From Paenibacillus maysiensis (GTDB lineage Bacteria > Bacillota > Bacilli > Paenibacillales > Paenibacillaceae): DNA of 64,000 nt. This document shows positions 37,822-45,315 of this stretch, one piece after another. The notes beneath the pieces were generated by a model, which saw only the letters and a program-made list of their open reading frames with translations, had not been told where the DNA came from and did no database searches. A program made the translations under genes and the position numbers. Location of the stretch: contig NZ_ASRY01000272.1 in the NCBI RefSeq assembly GCF_000520815.1, positions 1 through 64,000 on the forward strand. Reading direction: 5' to 3'. The first letter of the stretch is position 1; every line of letters begins with the position of its first letter.

Positions 37822-39477
37822 CTATTCAAAATAAACGCTGCTATACGATTCCATACCTCCAGGAGCAGGCACGAAACCCTTGAGGTTCACTTTGCCCGCC
37901 ATCAGCGGTGTGCTGTGAACCAGTGGAATCCATGGCGCATCCTGTTTAATAATGACTTGCGCTTGTTTGTACAGCTCAGCACGCTTATCCTGATCGACCT
38001 CAACCTGAGCTTTCACCAATATTTTATGCAGCTCCTCATTCACATAAAAGCTGCGGTTATTGCCTGGAATCGTATCCTTGTCCAGCAATGTGTACAGGAA
38101 GTTGTCCGGATCGCCATTATCCCCGTTCCATCCCAGCATATACAGATCATCTTTCTGCCCCGCCTTGACATCATCCAGATAAGTGGCCCATTCCGGCGAT
38201 TGGATGTTCACTTTCACACCTATTTTTTCAAAATCAGCTTGAATGGCTTCCGCTACCTTTTTGCCGTCCGGCATATACGGACGAGATACAGGCATCGCGT
38301 AAAAGGTTAACGGCTCGGTAAGCCCATTAGGATAGCCCGCTTCCGCCAGCAAGGCTTTAGCCTTATCCAGATCGTAGGTATAATCCTGAATGCTATCGTT
38401 ATACCCCCATAATGTAGGCGGCATCGGATTGACCGCAGGCTTCGCCTGCCCCGCAAATAGCGCATCAATAATAGCCTGCTTATTCACCGCATGGTTAAGC
38501 GCCTGACGCACCTTGGGGTTATTGAATATCTTTTTCTTCAAATTAAATCCGATGTATGCCACATTAAAGGATGGGCGTTCAATTTTTTGCAGCTCATTGT
38601 TGCCTTCCAGCTGCTTCGCATCGTCCGGGTTGAGGTCCTCCATCAGGTCAATCTCCCCGTTTTGCAGAGCATTAAATCGCGCGGTATTGTCGGGAATAGA
38701 ACGAACAATGACCTTGGACAGCTTCGGCTGTCCCTCTTTCCAATAGTTTGGATTTTTCTCCAGCGTGATGGTATCATTCCGTTTCCATTCCTTAAATACA
38801 AAGGGTCCCGTACCGACCGGATTGCTCTTGAAGTCAGCCTTTTTCTCCTGAATAGCCTTTGGGCTGGCGATACTAAAGGATGGCATAGCGATATTTTGTA
38901 AAAAAGGCGCCTGCGGCTTGGTCAGTGTAAACTGAACAGTGTTCGCATCTACCGCTTTGACCTCCTTAATCACCCTGCTTCCTTCAGGCCCGAACATGGA
39001 ATCATAATAATCATACGAGTCCCCTTCAAATTTGTATGGACTTTTCGGATCAGACCAGCGGTTAAAGTTAAATACAACGGCTTCTGCATTAAAGTCGCTT
39101 CCATCATGGAATTTTACACCTTGGCGCAGCTTGAACGTATAAATCAGTCCGTCCGGTGATACTTCCCAGCTCTCTGCAAGCCCTGGCTGAATCTCCGTGG
39201 TGCTCTCCTTGTATTCCAGCAGGGTGTCGAACACTTGCATCCCGATTTTTAGCGATTCACTTTCGGTCACAATCGCAGGGTCCAGCGCCACGGAATCTCC
39301 GCCGCGTCCATAAATCAGCGTATCCTGCACGCCCTCGCCCGCTCCGCCCGGCGTTTTTCCCGCCTCTGGTTTTGCGCCTTCATTGGAACCTCCACAGCCG
39401 GAAAGTGCCAGAACAGCACCTAACGCAAGTACCAGCAGAATGGTCCAAGCTTTGTTTTTTGCGTACTTTTTGCTCAT
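37822..39477 (-). CDS. peptide-type ABC transporter substrate-binding lipoprotein (SBP family 5)
   Basis: A 551-residue extracellular lipoprotein. The lipobox LALSGCGGS puts the lipidated Cys at 28. LIYGRGGDSVALDPAIVTE, GLAESWEVSPDGLIYTFKLRQ and VKFHDGSDFNAEAVVFNF are the SBP_bac_5 signatures. Later NPVGTGPFVFKEW and KVRQALNHAVNKQAII follow. It would capture oligopeptides, dipeptides or related solutes for the two permeases downstream. ATG 39477 with AAAGGGG upstream gives the signal peptide; the longer frame does not. It is the first gene of the operon. Confidence 0.94.
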   Translation of the reverse strand: MSKKYAKNKAWTILLVLALGAVLALSGCGGSNEGAKPEAGKTPGGAGEGVQDTLIYGRGGDSVALDPAIVTESESLKIGMQVFDTLLEYKESTTEIQPGLAESWEVSPDGLIYTFKLRQGVKFHDGSDFNAEAVVFNFNRWSDPKSPYKFEGDSYDYYDSMFGPEGSRVIKEVKAVDANTVQFTLTKPQAPFLQNIAMPSFSIASPKAIQEKKADFKSNPVGTGPFVFKEWKRNDTITLEKNPNYWKEGQPKLSKVIVRSIPDNTARFNALQNGEIDLMEDLNPDDAKQLEGNNELQKIERPSFNVAYIGFNLKKKIFNNPKVRQALNHAVNKQAIIDALFAGQAKPAVNPMPPTLWGYNDSIQDYTYDLDKAKALLAEAGYPNGLTEPLTFYAMPVSRPYMPDGKKVAEAIQADFEKIGVKVNIQSPEWATYLDDVKAGQKDDLYMLGWNGDNGDPDNFLYTLLDKDTIPGNNRSFYVNEELHKILVKAQVEVDQDKRAELYKQAQVIIKQDAPWIPLVHSTPLMAGKVNLKGFVPAPGGMESYSSVYFE

Positions 39478-39556
39478 GCAGCAAACCCCTTTCACACCTC
39501 GTATATTGTTAGTTCGTTGATACCGGATGAATGTCCAGATAACCTCTATGATCTAA

Positions 39557-39571
39557 TGGACACAGCGTCCA
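39557..39571. promoter_or_regulatory. inverted repeat upstream of the transporter operon
   Basis: TGGAC-ACAGC-GTCCA is a perfect 5-5-5 inverted repeat located 80 bases upstream of the binding-protein start. It has the size of a repressor or activator site; no binding protein can be named. Confidence 0.35.
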
Positions 39572-40162
39572 AATTAAATCTCATGACACACAGATACGTA
39601 AGCTTATACAGCAAATAGCTTTCACATATCGTAAGGTATAAGCGAGTAATTGCGCTGAATGGCTAAAACGAATAACCCCTTTATATTCAGCAGAAAAAAC
39701 TGCTTCCGGGTCGCATGTGCATTATTTCGAGTAAGTCTAACGGAATCAAGTTCATTTTCATCCTATTACCGAGTGATATCATTTTCTCTGATGGAAGTTA
39801 TTTCATAGGTAGGAGGTGTGTAAGGTAATTTTATATGTAGAAGTAGATATCAACACCCTGTGGTTCAATTCAATCGGCCTCCGTGATGTATGCCTAAAGT
39901 CTCGTACCTGATGCGATGGTCTGTGAGGTTATGAGGAAGATTGCTGTCTCCAAGCATTCAGCTTTTGTCGAATCATAGTGAGAAATGTCATATATACTCA
40001 CAGCATATACAAGCGATTACATGAATGGAGAGTGATTACTGGATACTTTACTATAAAATGAGGTGGTAGACAAGAGCGTTTTCATAGATTTTTTTAAAAT
40101 TCCCGCATGTTTTCGGAGAGCGATGTTAGTTAATATCACAGGAAAGTAACTACAAATATATG

Positions 40163-40198
40163 AAAAAGAACGCGGCTCTACCATCTGCTCGCGTCCTC
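40163..40198 (-). terminator. possible terminator after the lysin gene
   Basis: ACGCG/CGCGT arms with additional weak pairing are followed on the minus strand by TTCTTTTTC. The stem is short, so the call is tentative. Confidence 0.4.
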
Positions 40199-40244
40199 TT
40201 TGCAAGATCCAATTTCCCCACTTGGTTCCTGTTTGTTCAGTAGT

Positions 40245-41210
40245 TTACGACGATTTCTTAAACACACCCAGACGGTTCAAGACTACAAGCAGGCGATAAA
40301 AATCATAACTGCTCGGCAGCTTCGCATCCACAATCGGACTTGCCGGATTAAAGGCAACGGCTGCGGCTACAGCTTCCTTTGCCCAAGCTGGCACTGGTAT
40401 CGCCTGACGCGTTTCCAGGTCAGCTACTCGCTGATCCACTTTTTTAATATAAGCGCTCTGTTCGTTCAATGTCTGTTTGAGCACATCCTTGCTGTTTTCA
40501 AGTGCGGCAACCTGCTGCTGCAAGGCTTTAAATGCCGCTTTTTCCTCTGCTGTCATCGGCTCATCCCCCTCTTCTCCTGCAAAAGCTTGGCGCAACTCGG
40601 CCTCTGTTCCCGTATATACATTCAGGTCAACAGGTCCTTGAATCCCATCAACCCGTCCGCTGTCGCTGTATTGCCAGAAGTCCCACTGCTTCCATGCTGT
40701 GGTATCGCTGGGCACTCGTGTGCTATAGCGCGCAATCCACAGCTTATAGGCTCCCAGCGGCGCCTTGAAATGTGCCGCAAATGCGTTCCCCGTATATACC
40801 ATCGGCTTGCGACCGCTTACCCTTTCAAATTCTGTCAAAAACGCCATAGCTACTTCATGGATTGCGGCAGAGCTAAGTCCCCCCGGATTGTTCTCATAAT
40901 CCATGACCGCAGGAAAGTCCAGCGCTTTCGCGCCTCCAACCTGATCCAGCACCTCGGCAAAATGTCTGGCCTCCGCTTTGGCCATGTCAACGCTGGTTGC
41001 ATCTACAAAATGGTAAGCCCCCAGCAATACCCCTGCTGCCTTGGCCCCTTTTGCATTGGTGATAAATGTCGGATCTACGTAACGCTGCCCCTGACTCGCT
41101 TTAATAAAGGCAAACGATTTGCCATTGGCTCGTACACGTTTCCAATCAATATTTCCCTGGTACCGGGACACGTCAATGCCTTCGGCAGCGTTAGGACTGC
41201 GATTTTGCAT
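40245..41210 (-). CDS. GH25 lysozyme (endolysin) with C-terminal coiled coil
   Basis: A 321-residue muramidase expected to open the producer cell wall for tailocin release. The GH25 domain (about 9-205) shows GIDVSRYQGNIDW with Asp13, and VMDYENN with Asp104 and Glu106, the family's catalytic acidic residues; DFWQYSDSG is the last barrel strand. A heptad-rich coiled coil (about 225-275) follows, with a short C-terminal tail. ATG 41210 has AGGAGGG nine bases upstream. It has no signal peptide, in line with holin-dependent export. Last gene of the tailocin operon, directly after the holin. Confidence 0.92.
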   Translation of the reverse strand: MQNRSPNAAEGIDVSRYQGNIDWKRVRANGKSFAFIKASQGQRYVDPTFITNAKGAKAAGVLLGAYHFVDATSVDMAKAEARHFAEVLDQVGGAKALDFPAVMDYENNPGGLSSAAIHEVAMAFLTEFERVSGRKPMVYTGNAFAAHFKAPLGAYKLWIARYSTRVPSDTTAWKQWDFWQYSDSGRVDGIQGPVDLNVYTGTEAELRQAFAGEEGDEPMTAEEKAAFKALQQQVAALENSKDVLKQTLNEQSAYIKKVDQRVADLETRQAIPVPAWAKEAVAAAVAFNPASPIVDAKLPSSYDFYRLLVVLNRLGVFKKSS

Positions 41211-41344
41211 AAGGCGATCCCTCCTTGTCATCCATAATGTTGTAGCCGTTGATGTTACTGTTATAACTATGCTTGGACCATTGAAGCGGTCCGGGCCCTT
41301 CCATCTTGATGCTGAAAATGGGGCAAGAGTGTATTCTGCTCACC

Positions 41345-41791
41345 TTATGAAGCTTTATTTCCTTTGTCGGAGGGGTCTGTTGGCTTTTTCTTTTCCCCGA
41401 TCGACTTGGATTCAAAAATGGCTACCGCATTTCGCAAAATATCCGGCATCGGCACTCCCATTCGACCCACATTTTCAATAATCGACAATAGTTCATTCGC
41501 CAAATAAAAGAAAACGACGGCATCCCGGAAATAATGTGCATCCCCGAGAATACCGTCGATCAGATGAGCTACCGTAATCATCAAAAACACCGTAACCTTA
41601 CGGAAAATACCGTAATAGCCCTCTCGGCTTTTCAATGCTCCATTAATCCAGGCCGCCGCCCAGCCGGTAAAAAAGTCGATAATGACCATCCATAACAACA
41701 ACGTCAACATCGTCGTCCACCCCCCGAAAAAATAACCGATCAGGGTCCCCGTGGAAAACCCCAGCCAAATCTGATCGACCTTTTCATGCAT
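41345..41791 (-). CDS. holin (phage holin family 4, TcdE-like)
   Basis: A 148-residue membrane protein with about four hydrophobic segments between residues 15 and 110 (GTLIGYFFGGWTTMLTLLLW, then the MVIIDFFTGWAAAW signature). The DFFTG motif followed by KSREGYYGIFRKV is characteristic of the Holin_4 (TcdE/BhlA-like) family. The tail is charged and basic (KSIGEKKKPTDPSDKGNK). It would permeabilise the membrane for the lysin encoded next. A GGGGG site precedes the ATG. Confidence 0.9.
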   Translation of the reverse strand: MHEKVDQIWLGFSTGTLIGYFFGGWTTMLTLLLWMVIIDFFTGWAAAWINGALKSREGYYGIFRKVTVFLMITVAHLIDGILGDAHYFRDAVVFFYLANELLSIIENVGRMGVPMPDILRNAVAIFESKSIGEKKKPTDPSDKGNKAS

Positions 41792-42070
41792 GCTTGTTCC
41801 CCCTTTTGAACCAAGGTGTAAAATGAATGTCCCCTTGAGGTAATCAAGGGCACAAAAGACACACTCCGTTGTGAGGCGTATCTGTTATAATTATATTTTT
41901 GTTTGGTTGCTAATTTTTCAAATTTATGGATGATGAAATGTATGCCCAACATATTGAAAGCTTAATCATTACTATGGATGCCACTAGCTGGCCACTTCAT
42001 TGATGGGATATTTAAATATACATTTTAGAATAAAAAATCCAATTTTAGGATAGTTGGTAATCCTTTAAAC

Positions 42071-43615
42071 CTACATATACAGTAGATTACCTTTTAATGC
42101 TGAGCCATAAACCGTTGGAGTATCTGGATTACTATTATCAACTGATCCCATAATAGCGCCTGGTAACAAATAAAATTCTTTATTAATATTAAAGTTTCCA
42201 GGTACTCCGAAAACCGACACTCTAGGCTCATACCAAACTATAGTAATTTCCCTTGCCCTTGCATCAAATGTCCATGATCTTATTGCTGTTCTAAGTTCAT
42301 TTCCAGCACCTCCTTTAGCAATTGTTAAGATATCGAATGTAATTCCGTTAGAATCCATCATTCTTATTAATGGGGTTCCCCCATCAAAAGTTCCCGAATT
42401 TCTTCGTATAAATTCATATGAGCCTGTCGTATCCGTAGCTGTAAATGAAATCATAGTTGTGTTTGCCGGGAAGGTAAACCATCTCGGACCGTAATACACA
42501 CTACCTGCTTCTTGCTTTCTATTCGCTATTTCATACGACTGGTTTATACTGGATTTGACTGGGGATATATTTTTTACTGCATCTACAATTTGCCCCCAGT
42601 CCATTGCGGTGGATGCACTTCCTCTTTTGGCGTTAATGCTATCCACCACGGACTGTTTCGCATTAGCGCCAGATTGCTTTACCGTTTGTATCGCTTGTTT
42701 TAAACTTTCGAAATTACCGTCTGTGTTTTTAAATTGAAAGTCGCCACCTACCAGTCGGGCTGGTACTTGTGAATTTGAGTATAAGTCAATCTGCCCATCA
42801 GCAACCCAATCAAAGCCTGTATCGTTATCTCCAATAGGAACTTTCAAGTTAGATGTAGCGCCAAAATTCGTATTTTGAGCAATCCAAACTTGTCCTGTCG
42901 TAACCACACGTCCTGCTTGTAAAGTTAACTCTCCTTCCCCTACTTGCTTCGTCCCATTAGATGCGATAATACGTGAGTCAAAATCCACATCATTACCGCT
43001 AGTGTGAAAGTCAATATAAGCAGGACCTGCTGTAGTTGCACCCTTACGCATCTCCAAATAGGAGGTATTATTGTACATTATTTCATTCCATGGACCCCAT
43101 CTATTATCGTAGGAGTAGAAACTACGCGTGAAAAGTCTTTGATTGTTGGGAGGAAACGTGGAGAAAAATTGAATAGCTCCCGCGGCAGGACTAACCTTTA
43201 AATAAAAAGCTTCTTTTACCGGGATATTGCCCATTGTGGACGCATCGGCACTGATCGGGCAATAATATTCTCCCTCCGACTTGTAATTGTTTAAATCCAC
43301 ATTTGGCGGAATCTGCGTAGCCTTCTTTAGACTACCATTCACAGCATCCATAACAGATTTTATCGCCTTCGACGTAGCAGCTAATTGCTCTGACGAACTA
43401 TCCGTAGCATTGCTCAACTGCACTACACCTTTATTAGTAGTGGTCGCATCTGGAATTTCCGGGTCCAGATGTGCAACTTCCTCCTTCAATGCCCCAACTG
43501 CCCCATCGATTTTATCCCAGTTATCGTTCAACATAGTTTGAATATTAAAAGTCTCATTACCATCAATAATAGGGTCCTTTTTGAGTAGTTTCAAATAGTC
43601 TGTATTACTAGCCAC
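42071..43615 (-). CDS. tail fibre / receptor-binding protein 2
   Basis: A 514-residue fibre. The N-terminal SNTDYLKLLKKDPIIDGNETF and LNDNWDKIDGAVGALK form the baseplate-binding region seen in PBSX-type fibres. TTTNKGVVQLSNATDSSSEQLA is a phage fibre repeat, and DLNNYKSEGEYY to RWGPWNEI a pyocin-knob-like domain. SINAKRGSAST and DWGQIVDAVKNI precede a C-terminal beta-rich tip (about 350-514) unrelated to fibre 1. The GTG start lies ten bases after GGAGG, overlapping the stop of the upstream XkdU-like gene. Base composition is more AT-rich than the structural genes. A second receptor-binding module would broaden or change target range. Confidence 0.8.
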   Translation of the reverse strand: MASNTDYLKLLKKDPIIDGNETFNIQTMLNDNWDKIDGAVGALKEEVAHLDPEIPDATTTNKGVVQLSNATDSSSEQLAATSKAIKSVMDAVNGSLKKATQIPPNVDLNNYKSEGEYYCPISADASTMGNIPVKEAFYLKVSPAAGAIQFFSTFPPNNQRLFTRSFYSYDNRWGPWNEIMYNNTSYLEMRKGATTAGPAYIDFHTSGNDVDFDSRIIASNGTKQVGEGELTLQAGRVVTTGQVWIAQNTNFGATSNLKVPIGDNDTGFDWVADGQIDLYSNSQVPARLVGGDFQFKNTDGNFESLKQAIQTVKQSGANAKQSVVDSINAKRGSASTAMDWGQIVDAVKNISPVKSSINQSYEIANRKQEAGSVYYGPRWFTFPANTTMISFTATDTTGSYEFIRRNSGTFDGGTPLIRMMDSNGITFDILTIAKGGAGNELRTAIRSWTFDARAREITIVWYEPRVSVFGVPGNFNINKEFYLLPGAIMGSVDNSNPDTPTVYGSALKGNLLYM

Positions 43616-44239
43616 TTATTGAACACCTCCTGCAAATTTAGACAATATGGTCTGTTCCATTTCCCTCAAAATCTTCTTCTCATGAATATCTCGAATTAAC
43701 AAATATCTAAACTCATATTCTACAGACAAATGAGCCGGCTTAATCTCTTCAATTGCTGCTTTAAGATCCTCTAGGTTTGGAGGAATACCAATAGTATCTA
43801 TAAATTTGACCGTGAATCCCCATTCAGTGTGTTGAAAGGTAACATTCAGGGCGCCACCGTCATACGCCTCAGCTACATTTTTAACAAGTCGGCCCGAAAA
43901 TTTGCCGCTCCCACGGAGCTTCGATTCTACGACCGAACGTCTCTGCTCCAGCGGCTTTTTCAAATCAGCAGGAATACCAAGTTCATTCTCCCAGCGATCC
44001 AGCGCCCATGTAGAAGTGCGAACAAAAAACTGGGCCAATGTCTCATCCAATGCAAAATATAGAGCATCCAATTCACTACCCTTTGCGTCCATATCAGCTT
44101 GCATAACACGAGAGATTTCGTAATAAGCAGGCAAATAGGAGAATAGCTCCCGTCCTCGCACACTGCGCATTTGACTTTTGATATCCTTCATTACACTCTG
44201 TATATTGTGTTGATTATTGTTCAATCCATCACTATACAC
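43616..44239 (-). CDS. XkdU/YmfQ-like baseplate protein, second copy
   Basis: A 207-residue member of the XkdU/YmfQ family (Mu gp48-like), which links the fibre to the baseplate. RGRELFSYLPAYYEISRVM, MDAKGSELDALYFALDE, SKLRGSGKFSGRLVKNVAEA and AIEEIKPAHLSVEYEFRYL match the copy at 47933 block by block, while the N- and C-terminal ends differ. The start is a GTG at 44239 overlapping the stop of a 42-residue frame with a strong ribosome binding site. It ends with GGA GGT, part of the ribosome binding site of fibre 2. Duplicate of the adjacent XkdU. Confidence 0.85.
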   Translation of the reverse strand: MYSDGLNNNQHNIQSVMKDIKSQMRSVRGRELFSYLPAYYEISRVMQADMDAKGSELDALYFALDETLAQFFVRTSTWALDRWENELGIPADLKKPLEQRRSVVESKLRGSGKFSGRLVKNVAEAYDGGALNVTFQHTEWGFTVKFIDTIGIPPNLEDLKAAIEEIKPAHLSVEYEFRYLLIRDIHEKKILREMEQTILSKFAGGVQ

Positions 44240-44360
44240 CGACGATCACCATCCCTTGCTCCGTCGCCTGACCAAATTGAATCCTTTTATGCTGATTACT
44301 CCATTTATTCATTTTCGGCTCGGAACGATCAGTCATGGTCGGATTCATTCTTTTACACAT
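44232..44360 (-). CDS. small ORF (42 aa) before the second XkdU copy, unknown function
   Basis: ATG at 44360 follows an AAAGGGGGG site. It encodes 42 residues that start basic and polar (MCKRMNPTMTDRSEPKMNKW) and end FGQATEQGMVIVGV, with the stop overlapping the GTG of the next gene. The last residues weakly echo the end of XkdT (GQVAVLGTVSVSE), which sits in the same place before the first XkdU. It could be a real small protein that couples translation, or a remnant of a duplicated xkdT end. Confidence 0.45.
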   Translation of the reverse strand: MCKRMNPTMTDRSEPKMNKWSNQHKRIQFGQATEQGMVIVGV

Positions 44361-44404
44361 GCTCGTCCCCCCTTTGGGTTCAGACTGTTTTTTTGTTCTG
44401 TTCG

Positions 44405-44671
44405 CTATACTGTTTTCTTGCGGAAAATAGAGCTATACCATTTAACCGTTTCTCCCTGCTTATTCGAAACATCCACAGATGACGAATCTTCTACGTTACC
44501 CGGTACCAGATCAGAACGTTTGGATAAAATAATCTCCATTACCTTCCCACGCTGTTGTTCATCCAAAACATAGCTTCCAATGATCGTAGCTACGTCGCCC
44601 TCTCCCCGATCACAGCGGGTGATGCAGGCATGAGCACAAATACGCAATTGAGCCTCTGTTAAAGCTGCCAT
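44405..44671 (-). CDS. small hypothetical tailocin protein (88 aa)
   Basis: Not recognised. The N-terminal half has LRICAHACITRCDRGEGDVA with three closely spaced cysteines (C-x3-C-x3-C), then a helix-rich region (LDEQQRGKVMEIILSKRSDL). It is preceded by GGAGGTG at about 11 bases. It lies between the XkdW-like protein and the second XkdU-fibre module, a position used by small fibre-associated proteins in PBSX-like loci. No signal peptide or membrane segment. Confidence 0.6.
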   Translation of the reverse strand: MAALTEAQLRICAHACITRCDRGEGDVATIIGSYVLDEQQRGKVMEIILSKRSDLVPGNVEDSSSVDVSNKQGETVKWYSSIFRKKTV

Positions 44672-44691
44672 GGTTATGATTTCACCTCCGT

Positions 44692-45303
44692 TTATTTCCC
44701 TGTAGTGCCCAGCATAAGCTGAGTCAGCGTTACTTCCAGATCTGCAATACGCTGCTTCAATTGATCTGTCTCACTTGGCTGTTGCTCCGCTTTTTGTATC
44801 AGTTCCTTAATTGCTTCCTCGCTTAAGCCTTCACTCCAAAATGTCGTGGGGTCTCTTCTCTCTGGAGACGTAAAGGCCTGGGCAAGATAGACAGGCTCGT
44901 CCCCACGTTCGTTTTCCGGTTTGCTTTGCCATTCATCATGAAGCTTCTGAAATGAAGCTTGTGATTCTTTGTTGATCTGCTCGTATGCATTTTGTGCTTC
45001 TAACAGCTTTTCACCGTATTCTGCTTCATAAGCCAGCCAGCCTTGGATATCAAAACGAGGATGGTATAAGCCCCGTGGCACTATAATACCGACGGTATAG
45101 CCAGCAGGGATGTTTTCTGAATTTGCTTCATCTATAGCACTCGAACTATCGATAGTAAGCTGATAAGTGTCTAGCTGCTCGTCTGTATCAGATAGTGTGA
45201 GCGAAGATGAAGTATAAAAAGGGACGACGCCTGAAAAGGCATCGTCCACCAACTCGTCCTCCAGATAGAGGCCATCTGTATTTACTTTAGGTACTGCTTT
45301 CAT
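44692..45303 (-). CDS. XkdW-like tail-fibre-associated protein
   Basis: A 203-residue soluble acidic protein. The N-terminal half is beta-rich (VPFYTSSSLTLSDTDEQLD, then AGYTVGIIVPRGLYHPRFD). Residues 90-135 are helical. The end QLKQRIADLEVTLTQLMLG is a short coiled coil typical of the proteins following fibres in PBSX-like phages, such as XkdW. A role as fibre chaperone or minor fibre subunit is inferred. AAGGAGG precedes the ATG; it follows the fibre 1 stop by 12 bases. Confidence 0.6.
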   Translation of the reverse strand: MKAVPKVNTDGLYLEDELVDDAFSGVVPFYTSSSLTLSDTDEQLDTYQLTIDSSSAIDEANSENIPAGYTVGIIVPRGLYHPRFDIQGWLAYEAEYGEKLLEAQNAYEQINKESQASFQKLHDEWQSKPENERGDEPVYLAQAFTSPERRDPTTFWSEGLSEEAIKELIQKAEQQPSETDQLKQRIADLEVTLTQLMLGTTGK

Positions 45304-45315
45304 GCGCTTTCCTCC

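Larger units (their letters stand above)
39478..40244. other. gene-free region between transporter operon and tailocin lysin
   Basis: A 767-bp AT-rich interval. No open frame with both a credible ribosome binding site and a recognisable product was found; a 62-residue minus-strand frame (40017-40205) has no supporting features. It contains the transporter leader at one end and a weak lysin terminator at the other. It marks the left edge of the tailocin locus; no attachment-site repeat was recognised. Confidence 0.6.

Noticed and set aside
39478-40244. Small frames in the transporter-lysin interval, including 40017-40205
   Set aside because: No ribosome binding site, low complexity, no recognisable motif.
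40200-41237. 345-residue plus-strand frame over the lysin gene
   Set aside because: Antisense shadow of GH25; the GH25 catalytic motifs on the minus strand are intact.
41191-41415. 74-residue minus-strand frame before the lysin
   Set aside because: Overlaps both lysin and holin; no ribosome binding site and no conserved features.
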